Source of the DNA: Pseudomonas sp. SST3
GTDB taxonomy: Bacteria > Pseudomonadota > Gammaproteobacteria > Pseudomonadales > Pseudomonadaceae
Assembly (NCBI RefSeq): GCF_003325755.1
Contig: NZ_QORI02000029.1
Location: 1-44,246, forward strand
Direction: 5' to 3'
DNA length: 44,246 bases
The notes beneath the pieces are model-generated. The model was not told the origin of the DNA. It saw only the letters and a list, made by a program, of their open reading frames with translations, and did no database searches. Position numbers and translations under genes: made by a program. This document shows positions 26,589 through 34,716 of the stretch, piece after piece (position 1 is the first letter of the stretch; each line of letters starts with the position of its first letter).

Positions 26589-27014
26589 TCACCGGATGGC
26601 CACACCGCCGCAGCCGCGTTCGCTGGCTCGGGCGAGCAATTGATCATGCTGATCATAGAGCCGTGCCCACGGGCGGAAGCCATAGCCGCCGGCGACCAGG
26701 CGATAGCGCGCACCGGCATCGAAGCTGTCGTACTCCAGGGTCAAGCGGCAATTGCGCTCCAGCGCTTCGCTGTCGCCGCCGACGTTGGCCGCACCCACCT
26801 CGAAGCGATAGTGCATGCCCAGCTGGTGGCTGCCCGGCGTCACCTGGAAGTAGCGATGGTCGTTCAGAGGGCGTTGGTCCACCGCAACGGCCTTCAATTC
26901 GGTTTCATCGCGCGGGGCCAGCTCGATCCAGGCCTGGTTCGGGTCTGGCTGGGGCATCCACAGGGCGCAGCCGCCGAGGGTGGACAGCGCAAGAGCAAGC
27001 ATCAGGGTTCGCAT
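26589..27014 (-). CDS. Lipoprotein of unknown function, paralogue of the previous gene
   Basis: This 141-residue lipoprotein has the lipobox LGGC (Cys16). Shared features with the paralogue at 26060-26470 are AWIEL versus AWVDM, YFQVTPGSHQLGMHYRFE, a cysteine in ERNCRLTLEYDSFDAGARY, GFRPWARLYD and LARASERGC. ATG 27014 is chosen because it begins the signal peptide and has GGAGAT upstream; a longer frame to 27239 overlaps the divergent aminopeptidase gene and was rejected. Confidence 0.78.
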   Translation of the reverse strand: MRTLMLALALSTLGGCALWMPQPDPNQAWIELAPRDETELKAVAVDQRPLNDHRYFQVTPGSHQLGMHYRFEVGAANVGGDSEALERNCRLTLEYDSFDAGARYRLVAGGYGFRPWARLYDQHDQLLARASERGCGGVAIR

Positions 27015-27144
27015 GGATAGATCTCCGGCCGCTGACGGGGCGGTCTGCTGCAAGGGCACGGGTGCCTTCAATGGTTGGGTGGGCTTCGATGTCGTTGTAG
27101 GCTCAGCGCACCGACCGTTCGGGTCTTCAAATGCGAGCAGGCGT

Positions 27145-28209
27145 TTGTTCATTTCGAAGCTGAAAACCGCCCTAGTCGACAACCGCAGCGGGCGTTGGGT
27201 TCCATTGCTGCTGGCGGTTGGTCTGACTGGATGCAGCACCTACTACGGACAATTGGCGGTCGGCCAATTGAAGGTGCTGCAGCTGCGCGAGCCGGTCGCC
27301 ACGATCATCAAGAGTCCCGAAACCGACCCGCAATTGCGCCAGCGGCTTGGTCTCGCCCTGCAGGCCAGACGCTTCGCCAGCACCACGTTGGCATTGCCGG
27401 ACAACGACAGCTATCGCGTTTACGCCGATATCCAGCGGCCATTCGTGGTGTGGAATCTGTTTGCCACCGAGGCGTTCTCCGTGGCGCCGTTGACCCACTG
27501 TTTTCCGATAGCCGGTTGTGTGGCCTATCGCGGCTACTACCAACCGGGCCGGGCACGCGGGGCGGCAGCCATCCTCAAGCGTGAAGGCTATGACACCCTG
27601 GTGACCGGTGTTCAGGCCTACTCGACACTGGGCTGGTTCGATGACCCGCTGCTCAGCTCCATGCTGCGCTGGGACGACGAGCGCTTGGCCGCGCTGATCT
27701 TTCATGAGCTGGCGCATCAGCAGCTCTATATCGCCGGTGACACGGCATTTAACGAGTCGTATGCGTCCTTCGTCGAGCGTGAGGGCTCGCGTCAGTGGCG
27801 TGCCAGCCGCGGTCTGCCACCGATCGATGAGACAGCGCCGCGACGCTATGCTGAATTCAGCGGTTTGATGCTCGATACCCGCGAACGGCTGGCCGAGCTG
27901 TATGCCTCGGACCTAGACGAAGCGACCATGCGCGCCGCCAAGCAGGCTGAGTTCACGCGATTACGTCAGGCCTACCGCCAGCTGCGTGACGGTGCGTGGA
28001 AGGGCGACTCCCGTTTCGACCGCTGGATGGCCCAGCCACTGAACAACGCCAGCCTTCTACCGTTCGGCCTCTATGATCGTTGGGTGCCGGCGTTCGCGGC
28101 ATTGTTCGAGCAGGTCGGCGGCGATTGGCTGCGTTTTCATGAACGGGTTGAAGCTCTGGGCCAGCTACCGGCCGACGAGCGGGCGCAGCAGCTCGAGGCG
28201 CTTCGCTGA
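27145..28209 (+). CDS. Putative zinc aminopeptidase, lipoprotein
   Basis: This is about 354 residues, with a lipobox LTGC (Cys30 from the proposed start) and a zinc-binding HELAHQ motif (H187, H191). FNESYASFVE follows and offers the third ligand (E204 or E211). The pattern matches the putative aminopeptidase family PF10023, anchored in the periplasm; activity in that family is inferred rather than proven. No ATG lies close to the signal peptide. TTG 27145, with GCAGG just upstream, is the best start I can find, but it is uncertain. It is divergent from the lipoprotein pair. Confidence 0.8.
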   Translation: MFISKLKTALVDNRSGRWVPLLLAVGLTGCSTYYGQLAVGQLKVLQLREPVATIIKSPETDPQLRQRLGLALQARRFASTTLALPDNDSYRVYADIQRPFVVWNLFATEAFSVAPLTHCFPIAGCVAYRGYYQPGRARGAAAILKREGYDTLVTGVQAYSTLGWFDDPLLSSMLRWDDERLAALIFHELAHQQLYIAGDTAFNESYASFVEREGSRQWRASRGLPPIDETAPRRYAEFSGLMLDTRERLAELYASDLDEATMRAAKQAEFTRLRQAYRQLRDGAWKGDSRFDRWMAQPLNNASLLPFGLYDRWVPAFAALFEQVGGDWLRFHERVEALGQLPADERAQQLEALR

Positions 28210-28458
28210 GTCCTTCGTCGCTTCGTTAAAAGCCAGCCGTGACAAGGCGTAGCGATGTTTCGCTGAAGGTCGGATAGCGTCCTGTTCGAAGGGGTTGGCT
28301 GCGCCACTTATCGACTTCCGGCTTTTTCAAGCCACAAACCATGGAATTGTTTTCCCCTTGCCCCCGTCCATTTTTTAGGACGTCAGCCTGGCTGACCCGT
28401 GATTGAGCCGTACGCGCTCAAACGTCCACCTAAAAGAAAGCCGTTCAATGGAGGCTCC
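28210..28458. promoter_or_regulatory. Leader region of the ferritin-like operon
   Basis: No gene is seen. A perfect palindrome (arms GTCAGC and GCTGAC, loop CTG) lies at 28382-28396, about 63 bases before the start codon, and could be an operator or a small hairpin. No promoter boxes could be assigned with confidence. Confidence 0.4.
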
Positions 28459-29634
28459 ATGGACAATCTATCCGGCATCCTCGACAACAAGGGCACGCCG
28501 CTCGAAAAACAGAAGTTCACCTGGAAGGAAATGGCGGGCAAACCGATCAGCAAACTTGATGACGACGCCTTTACCCGGGTGCGGATCATCCTGATGAACG
28601 GTGTCGAAACCGATGCGCTGCGCCTCAAGCATGGCATCGCCCGCATCACCGGCCAGCTACGCGGCCCGCTTGCTGAGATTCGTCGCGTCGAGCAGCACCA
28701 GGCCACGATGGTCAACTGGCTGATTTCCGCCGACCATTCGCCGCTGGAAACCACCGTTGCCTATGAGCAGGTGGCGATCGAGGTGACCGCTGCGGTCGCT
28801 CAGAACGAGCCCGATCCCTACCAGGCGCAAACCTACCGCTTCGGCCTGCTGGAAGATTTTGACCACCTGTACCGTTATTCGGCGATGCTCGATCGCCTCG
28901 AAGGCAAGGATGCAAACAACATCCTGCAGGGCTACACCGATATCGTGCCGGGCCGGCAGACCTCCGAGCATCATCGCCATCCGACAAACGACCTGCGCGA
29001 TAGCTACGAGAAGGAGCAGGCGGCGCTGATCACCAAGATCCATTGTGCATTGATCACCGCGGCTGAATTCCAGACTCACGACTATTACCAGAACGTCGGC
29101 CCGCTGTTCGCCGACCCGCTGGCACGCCAGCTCTATGCCGAGATCGCCTCGGTGGAAGAGCAGCACGTGACCCAGTACGGCTCGCTGGCCGATCCGCAGG
29201 AATCCTTCATGGAGAAATGGCTGGTGCACGAGGCCATGGAGGTCTACGCCTACGCCAGCTGCGCCGAGCAAGAGACCAACCCGCGCATCAAGGCCATGTG
29301 GGAGCGCTTCCTCGATTACGAGCTCGGGCATCTGACCGTCGCCTGCGAGCATTTCAAGAACATCGAGCGCCGCGACCCGGCGGAAATTCTCGGAGGCCCG
29401 TTGCCGAAGATGATCGAATTCAAGAGCCAGCGCGAGTTCGTCCGCAAAGTTCTGGCTGCCGAAGTCAATCTGCGCACCAGCGGTACCCAGTATGTCGACA
29501 AGAGTGAAGAGCCGCAGAACTCGCTCGATTACCGCGCCCAGCTCAACTCCGAAGGCATCGCCTCGAACATCGTATCGGCGGGCTATCAGTGGGCACCGGG
29601 CGGCGAACTCATGGGCAAGCGCAAGATTTCTTGA
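28459..29634 (+). CDS. Ferritin-like domain protein A, unknown function
   Basis: This 391-residue, alpha-helical protein has repeated metal-ligand-like motifs: E50 in ILMNGVETDALRLKH, VEQHQ (E78, H80), VEEQH (E233, H236), HEAME (H258, E259) and YELGH (E288, H291). The ExxH pairs are those of ferritin-like diiron folds, probably spread over two helical bundles. There is no signal peptide. I cannot assign a reaction; oxidase, storage and structural roles are all open. GGAGG sits before ATG 28459. The following ferritin-like gene starts 11 bases downstream, so they are co-transcribed. Confidence 0.78.
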   Translation: MDNLSGILDNKGTPLEKQKFTWKEMAGKPISKLDDDAFTRVRIILMNGVETDALRLKHGIARITGQLRGPLAEIRRVEQHQATMVNWLISADHSPLETTVAYEQVAIEVTAAVAQNEPDPYQAQTYRFGLLEDFDHLYRYSAMLDRLEGKDANNILQGYTDIVPGRQTSEHHRHPTNDLRDSYEKEQAALITKIHCALITAAEFQTHDYYQNVGPLFADPLARQLYAEIASVEEQHVTQYGSLADPQESFMEKWLVHEAMEVYAYASCAEQETNPRIKAMWERFLDYELGHLTVACEHFKNIERRDPAEILGGPLPKMIEFKSQREFVRKVLAAEVNLRTSGTQYVDKSEEPQNSLDYRAQLNSEGIASNIVSAGYQWAPGGELMGKRKIS

Positions 29635-29645
29635 GGAGAACTGAC

Positions 29646-30368
29646 ATGGCGACTTCAGCGAAGTTAGGTCACAACGTCACCGGCGTGCAGATGTCCCCCC
29701 AGGACACCCAAAGCCTGCTTGACGCGGTTGAACAGATCAAACCCGACGTTCCGGGTGATTCCAAAGGCATCATGCTCGAGCGCGTCAAGCGCGCCGAGGA
29801 GGCCGACCGCATCGGCTCGGTGCCCGTCCCCGGTTCAGCCAAGGGCATGCTCAAGTCAACCTTCGACATGGCATTGGGCAAAAGCCCGGAACTGCTGGTG
29901 GACAAGCTGGGCGAGCGGCTGGCCTTCGAGCGCAGCGGTGTGCGTCTGTACGACGCGATGATCGCCAAAGCCAAGGCGCTGGGCCCGGCCGACTCGGAGC
30001 TTATCCAAGTGCTGCAGCACATTCGGGACGAAGAGTTCGAACATATGAACATGGTCGCCGAGGCGATCGAGACGCTCGGCGCGGACCCTACAGCGCAGAC
30101 GCCGTGCGCTGATGTGGCGGGAGTGAAAGCCATGGGCGTGATGCAGGTGCTGACCGACCCACGAACCAACCTCGCCCAAGGCATGGGTGCCCTGCTGACC
30201 ATCGAGCTCGAGGATAACGCCGCTTGGGAGCTGCTTATCGAGCTGGCCGAAGCGGGTGGCCATCCGAAGATAGCCAAGGGTTTCCAGAAGGCAAAGGATC
30301 AGGAAGACGACCATCTCATCAAGATCAAGACGCTGGTGCGGCGAGATCTGATGGTCCAGATCAAATAG
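29646..30368 (+). CDS. Ferritin-like domain protein B, unknown function
   Basis: This 240-residue protein has a textbook four-helix diiron ligand set: E95 (ERLAFERSG), E130-x-x-H133 (DEEFEH), E187 or E195 (TIELEDNAAWELL) and E220-x-x-H223 (DQEDDH). A leading 80-residue segment (VERVKRAEEADRIGS-like, with PVPGSAKGMLKS) precedes the bundle. Function is unknown, and it differs from bacterioferritin and Dps in order. A strong GAGGAGAACTG site precedes ATG 29646. A clear terminator follows, so the two ferritin-like genes form a closed operon. Confidence 0.82.
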   Translation: MATSAKLGHNVTGVQMSPQDTQSLLDAVEQIKPDVPGDSKGIMLERVKRAEEADRIGSVPVPGSAKGMLKSTFDMALGKSPELLVDKLGERLAFERSGVRLYDAMIAKAKALGPADSELIQVLQHIRDEEFEHMNMVAEAIETLGADPTAQTPCADVAGVKAMGVMQVLTDPRTNLAQGMGALLTIELEDNAAWELLIELAEAGGHPKIAKGFQKAKDQEDDHLIKIKTLVRRDLMVQIK

Positions 30369-30392
30369 ATACGCGTGCGCTTCATCCTTTTG

Positions 30393-30420
30393 GCGTGCCT
30401 TCGGGCGCGCTTTTTTTTTT
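30393..30420 (+). terminator. Rho-independent terminator of the ferritin-like operon
   Basis: GCGTGCC, a TTCG tetraloop and GGCGCGC (one G-T wobble) are followed by ten T residues. It lies 25 bases after the stop codon of ferritin-like gene B. Confidence 0.92.
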
Positions 30421-30546
30421 GCGCTTTTCTGGTCCGGGCGGGCTTTGCGGAGCCGTGCGCATGCAGCGCTTGAAGGATCGGACGTAGGCGCACCGGCGGG
30501 GTTCGTTACACTCTGACCCCTGTTCACTCCGCTCAAGAGCAGTTGC

Positions 30547-32490
30547 ATGACCCACTCTGTGCCTTCCGATGCGCTTTCGTCCTTACCCGTTGTAATTGCC
30601 GGCCCGCTGTTGCGCCGGCTCGAGGCCGAACGGTTGGTGCTCTGGCTGGTGGCTAGGGAGCCGTTGACGGTGCGCCTGACGCTGCAGCCCGAGGGCCATG
30701 CACCGTGTTCGGTGGAGCTGAACGACGCGAACTGCCGTCAGCTGCGTATCGGCACCTCGGCCTGGTTGCACCTGATCGATGTGCGCCTCGACAGACCGTT
30801 GCCCGTCGATCGGCTGATCGAATACGACCTGCTGATTCTGCGCGATGGCCGTGAGCAGGGCGTCGCGACATGGTCGCCGCACCTGATCCACGAAGGCATG
30901 TGCTTCCCGGCTTTTGTCGTGCGGTCGCGCTATGACGATCTGCTGCACGGCTCCTGCCGCAAACCCCATCACGCGTCGTCGGACGGGCTGGTGTTGGTCG
31001 ATGCGCTGGTCGCCGAAGCGCGTCGAGAACCCGAGCAATGGCCGGCCGCGCTGCTGATGACTGGCGATCAGATCTACGCAGACGATGTCGCCGGGCCAAC
31101 CCTGGTGGCCATTCACGCGTTGGTCCGGCGTCTTGGCCTGTATGGCGAATGTCTGGAAGGAGCGGTCGTCTCCGACAGTGACGAGCTCATGGCACACCCG
31201 GCCACCTATTACCGACGCGAGCAGCTGCTGCCTGCATTCAAATCCAACGCGGCGCTACGCGAGCGCTTCTTCGGCGGCGTCGAGAAGCCGGTGTTCACTA
31301 CCTCCAACGCGCACAACCATCTGGTGTCGCTGGGCGAGGTGCTGGCGATGTACCTGCTGGTCTGGTCACCGGTGCCCTGGACGTTGATCGATCCGCAGGC
31401 GCCGACGCTGGATGAGAAAATGACCCAGCGCTACGCACGCGAAGCGGCCTGCATCGACGCGTTCCGAAAGGGGCTGCCGCAAGTGGCGCGGGCGCTGGCG
31501 CACTTGCCGTCGCTGATGATTTTTGACGATCACGACATCACCGACGATTGGAACCTCAGCGCACGCTGGGAGCAAACCGCCTATGGTCATCCCTTCTCGC
31601 GGCGCATCGTCGGCAATGCGCTGGCCGGTTATCTGCTGTGCCAGGCCTGGGGCAATGATCCCGACGCCTGTGCCGCGCCGTTGCAAGCGGTTGAGGCGTT
31701 GCTGACCAGCGGAAACGACGGCCAACTCGATCGCGCCCTGCACGACCGGGTGGTGGACGAGCTGTTGCAGCACGGCAACTGGGGCTATGTGCTGCCCGGC
31801 GAACCGGCGCTGGTGGTACTCGATACCCGCACCCGCCGCTGGCGTAGCGAGGGCAACCTGAGTCGGCCTTCGGGCCTGATGGATTGGGAAGCGCTCACCG
31901 ATCTGCAGCAGCACATCCTGGATCATCGCTCGGTGGTCATCGTCTCGCCGGCTCCGATGTTCGGGGTGAAGCTGATCGAGACCGTACAGCGCGTGTTCAG
32001 CTGGGCCGGGCTGTCATTGCTGGTCGACGCGGAGAACTGGATGGCCCATCGCGGCGCGGCGCAGGTCATGCTCAACATTTTCCGTCATACCCGTACGCCG
32101 GGTAACTACGTTGTCCTCTCGGGTGACGTGCATTACTCCTTTGCCTATCAGGTGCGCATCCGTGGGCGCGACGAGGGGCCGAATCTCTGGCAGATCACCA
32201 GCAGTGGTGTGAAAAACGAGTTTCCGCGGCGCCTGCTGGACGTCTTTGATCGGCTCAACCGCTGGCTGTATTCACCGCGCTCGCCCTTGAACTGGTTCAC
32301 CAAGCGCCGCCGCGTACGGGTCCAGCCGTGGCTGCCAAGCCGCAGCCGATCCGGTGAGCGGTTGTGGAATGGCGCAGGCATTGGTCGCGTCCGGCTCGAT
32401 GCCGAAGGTCGCCCGGCGCGCGTGGAGCAGATCAATGCCGACGGCTCGCCCCCGGTGACCTTCGCCCCCGAGCGTGACCAGATGCATTAG
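30547..32490 (+). CDS. PhoD-like metallophosphatase (alkaline phosphatase D family)
   Basis: The protein has 647 residues. Metal-binding motifs of the PhoD superfamily are present: MTGDQIYADD (about residue 172), FDDHDITDDWN (about 326) and SGDVHYSFAY (about 524). There is no signal peptide, so unlike secreted PhoD it is probably cytoplasmic. This large Pseudomonas type is of unknown substrate. The final residues interlock with the convergent HAD phosphatase gene: the two stop codons overlap within four bases (32487-32490). Confidence 0.85.
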   Translation: MTHSVPSDALSSLPVVIAGPLLRRLEAERLVLWLVAREPLTVRLTLQPEGHAPCSVELNDANCRQLRIGTSAWLHLIDVRLDRPLPVDRLIEYDLLILRDGREQGVATWSPHLIHEGMCFPAFVVRSRYDDLLHGSCRKPHHASSDGLVLVDALVAEARREPEQWPAALLMTGDQIYADDVAGPTLVAIHALVRRLGLYGECLEGAVVSDSDELMAHPATYYRREQLLPAFKSNAALRERFFGGVEKPVFTTSNAHNHLVSLGEVLAMYLLVWSPVPWTLIDPQAPTLDEKMTQRYAREAACIDAFRKGLPQVARALAHLPSLMIFDDHDITDDWNLSARWEQTAYGHPFSRRIVGNALAGYLLCQAWGNDPDACAAPLQAVEALLTSGNDGQLDRALHDRVVDELLQHGNWGYVLPGEPALVVLDTRTRRWRSEGNLSRPSGLMDWEALTDLQQHILDHRSVVIVSPAPMFGVKLIETVQRVFSWAGLSLLVDAENWMAHRGAAQVMLNIFRHTRTPGNYVVLSGDVHYSFAYQVRIRGRDEGPNLWQITSSGVKNEFPRRLLDVFDRLNRWLYSPRSPLNWFTKRRRVRVQPWLPSRSRSGERLWNGAGIGRVRLDAEGRPARVEQINADGSPPVTFAPERDQMH

Positions 32491-33131
32491 CTGAACGCTG
32501 CGCGCAGCGCCGGCAGCGTCGCGTAGTAGTACGCCGGCGACTCGGCCATCAGCTCGGCGTGGCTGCCAAAGCCGTAACCTACCGCTGCCGCCTGCAGGCC
32601 GTTACTGCGCGCGCCGATCAGGTCGTGCTTGCGGTCGCCAACCATTAGCGTGCGTTCGGGGTCCAGCCCTTCCTCGGCGAGTAGATGGGCGATCAGCTCG
32701 ACCTTGTTGGTGCGGGTGCCGTCCAGCTCGCTGCCGTAAATCACCTTGAAGTGATGGTCGAAGGCGAAATGCCGCGCGATCTCGCGGGCGAAAACCGAGG
32801 GCTTCGATGTCGCCACGTACAACGTGCGGCCTTGGCCGCGCAGGTGCTCCAGCATGTCCAATACGCCGTCGAACAGCAGGTTTTCGTACAACCCGACCGT
32901 CTTGAAGCGCTCGCGGTAATGGCCGACCGCTTCCCACGCCCGCGGCTCGTCGAAGCCGTAGAACTCCATGAACGCTTGCAGCAGCGGCGGCCCGATGAAG
33001 GGTTCGAGCTTGGCCAGATCCGGCTCGTCGATCCCCAGCCGCGCCAATGCATGCTGGATCGAGCGGGTGATGCCTTCGCGTGGGTCGGTGAGGGTGCCGT
33101 CGAGGTCGAAAAGAATGGTGGAGTGGTGCAT
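32487..33131 (-). CDS. HAD-family phosphatase, phosphoglycolate phosphatase-like
   Basis: This 214-residue Rossmann-fold hydrolase has HAD motif I FDLDGTLTD (D9, D11), motif II TSKPS, a motif III lysine in the TNKVELIAHLL region and motif IV MVGDRKHDLIGA. A helical cap lies between motifs I and II. The family dephosphorylates small metabolites in the cytoplasm, with 2-phosphoglycolate, pyrophosphate or nucleotides as possible substrates. The gene start at 33131 has no strong ribosome site. It is convergent with, and overlaps, the PhoD-like gene. Confidence 0.9.
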   Translation of the reverse strand: MHHSTILFDLDGTLTDPREGITRSIQHALARLGIDEPDLAKLEPFIGPPLLQAFMEFYGFDEPRAWEAVGHYRERFKTVGLYENLLFDGVLDMLEHLRGQGRTLYVATSKPSVFAREIARHFAFDHHFKVIYGSELDGTRTNKVELIAHLLAEEGLDPERTLMVGDRKHDLIGARSNGLQAAAVGYGFGSHAELMAESPAYYYATLPALRAAFS

Positions 33132-33187
33132 GAAAAGGGCTCGTTCAGTGATGGGTTATGGCTTGGATTGGGCGTCCGTCTGGCGCT

Positions 33188-33724
33188 TCAAACGCCTTCG
33201 GCCATGTGCTGGTTCTTCAGCTTCACGTAGTTGCCGGCGGTATAGCTGAAGAAGCTGCGTTCCTTTTCGGTCAGCGGGCGCGCCTGTTTGGCCGGGCTGC
33301 CGACATAGAGATAACCGCTTTCGAGTGTCCTGCCCGGTGGCACCAGACTGCCAGCGCCAATGATCACCTCATCCTCGACCACCGCACCGTCCATGACGAT
33401 CGAGCCCATGCCGACCAGGATGCGGCTACCCAAAGTGCAGCCGTGCAGGGTGACTTTGTGTCCTACGGTGACTTCATCGCCGATGGTCAGCGGGAAGCCA
33501 TCGGGGTTGAACGGGCCGGCATGGGTGATGTGCAGCACGCTGCCGTCCTGGATGCTGCTGCGTTTGCCGATACGGATGCGGTGCATGTCGCCGCGGATCA
33601 CGGTCAGCGGCCAGACTGAGCTGTCTTCACCGATCTCGATATCGCCGATGAGCACGGCACTGGGGTCGACGAAAACGCGTTCGCCGAGCTTGGGGGTGTG
33701 ATTCTGATAGGTGCGTATGCTCAT
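33188..33724 (-). CDS. Gamma carbonic anhydrase family protein, YrdA type
   Basis: This 178-residue left-handed beta-helix protein has hexapeptide repeats running from about residue 20 to 140. They contain RGDMHRIRIGKRSSIQDGSV, HITHAG, VGHKVTLHGCTLG and GMGSIVMDGA. The histidines in HITH, GHKV and LHGC are the zinc ligands of gamma-class enzymes. Whether it hydrates CO2 is not known; many YrdA-like proteins show little activity. ATG 33724 is chosen for AGGAG seven bases upstream; the longer frame is rejected. It lies 56 bases upstream of the HAD gene on the same strand and may be co-transcribed with it. Confidence 0.9.
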   Translation of the reverse strand: MSIRTYQNHTPKLGERVFVDPSAVLIGDIEIGEDSSVWPLTVIRGDMHRIRIGKRSSIQDGSVLHITHAGPFNPDGFPLTIGDEVTVGHKVTLHGCTLGSRILVGMGSIVMDGAVVEDEVIIGAGSLVPPGRTLESGYLYVGSPAKQARPLTEKERSFFSYTAGNYVKLKNQHMAEGV

Positions 33725-33809
33725 GAACGGCTCCTGAACGGGTCGTGGGGAAACCCGGGCAGGGTTTCCAGAAGGGTAGCGGACGCGTGCCGGCATCTCG
33801 CGGGGATGA

Positions 33810-34631
33810 TCAGTGGACATGGTCGCCGCCGTGCTGGGCGCCGGAGCGGAAGAACTCGCCAGGCGTGGCGCCGAACTGTTCACGAAAGGCAGCGATGAAG
33901 GCTGACAGCGATTCATAGCCGCAGCCCAGGGCGACGTCGGTGACACGCTCGCCGCGTTCCAGCGCGGGCAGCGCGCTGAGCAGTCGCAGTCGCTGGCGCC
34001 AGGCACGAAAGGTCAGCCCGGTATCGCGCAGGAACAGCCGGCTCAGGGTGCGCTCCGATACGCCCAACGTGCGGCTCCAGTCCGCCAGCCCTTCCTGCGA
34101 ATCGGGACGGGCCTGCAGACGCTTGCACAGACGGTGCAGACGCGGCTCGGCCGGCAATGGCAGAACCAGCTCGACTTCCGGGGCGCAACCCAGTTGGTCC
34201 AGCAGCACCTGTACCAGCCGGCCCTCGGCGCCATCCTCGGCATAGGCTTCGGGCAGCGTGCTGAAATGGCGGATCAGCTCGCGCAGCAGCGGGCTCACCT
34301 GCAGCACCCGGCAGCGGTCGGGCGCATCGCCCGCCACGCTGCGGTCGATGTACAGGCTGCGAATGCAGGTATCCGGGGCGCAGAACACCTGATGAGTGAT
34401 ACCGGCGGGAATCCATACCGCACGCAGCGGCGGCGCGATGAAGCGACCGCTGTCGGTGCGCACTTCGAGCACGCCTTCGACCGCATGGGACAGCTGAACC
34501 CAGGGGTGGCTGTGGCGGTAGCCGAGCTTGAGATTTGGCGGCGAGTCGAGCTGGCCATAGACCGGCCGCGGTAGCGTCTCGAGTTCGCCAAGGCGGGTGA
34601 TCAGCGCGGCTTCTTGTCCGTTTAGCGACAT
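33810..34631 (-). CDS. AraC-family transcriptional regulator
   Basis: The protein has 273 residues. The N-terminal cupin-like sensor domain (about 20-130) includes YRHSHPWVQLSHAVEGVLEV and WIPAGITHQV. The C-terminal DNA-binding part (about 175-262) has two helix-turn-helix units, LADWSRTLGVSERTLSRLF and VTDVALGCGYESLSAFIAAF. A histidine-rich tail (GAQHGGDHVH) ends it. It is divergent from an SBF-like transporter gene 85 bases away, which it most likely controls. The inducer is unknown. Confidence 0.9.
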   Translation of the reverse strand: MSLNGQEAALITRLGELETLPRPVYGQLDSPPNLKLGYRHSHPWVQLSHAVEGVLEVRTDSGRFIAPPLRAVWIPAGITHQVFCAPDTCIRSLYIDRSVAGDAPDRCRVLQVSPLLRELIRHFSTLPEAYAEDGAEGRLVQVLLDQLGCAPEVELVLPLPAEPRLHRLCKRLQARPDSQEGLADWSRTLGVSERTLSRLFLRDTGLTFRAWRQRLRLLSALPALERGERVTDVALGCGYESLSAFIAAFREQFGATPGEFFRSGAQHGGDHVH

Positions 34632-34716
34632 TTAGTGCCTGCCTGGCGTTAGTCGGAAGGGCTCACTCACGTTAAGGTCGATTCCTGTCGTCTGCAAGTC
34701 CCAAGGAATACTGTTC
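34632..34716. promoter_or_regulatory. Divergent promoter region between the AraC regulator and the SBF-like transporter
   Basis: Only 85 bases separate the two starts, so both promoters and any regulator site must overlap here. GTTAAGGTCGATTCCTGTCG resembles a -35/-10-poor region, and no definite operator was read. AAGGA precedes the transporter ATG. Confidence 0.5.

Noticed and set aside
26980..27144. ATG 26980 as the aminopeptidase start
   Set aside because: It would put about 55 unrelated residues in front of the lipoprotein signal and overlap the divergent lipoprotein start.
28341..28375. Possible RpoN (-24/-12) promoter in the ferritin-operon leader
   Set aside because: The GG and GC elements are about 15 bases apart, not the required 10.
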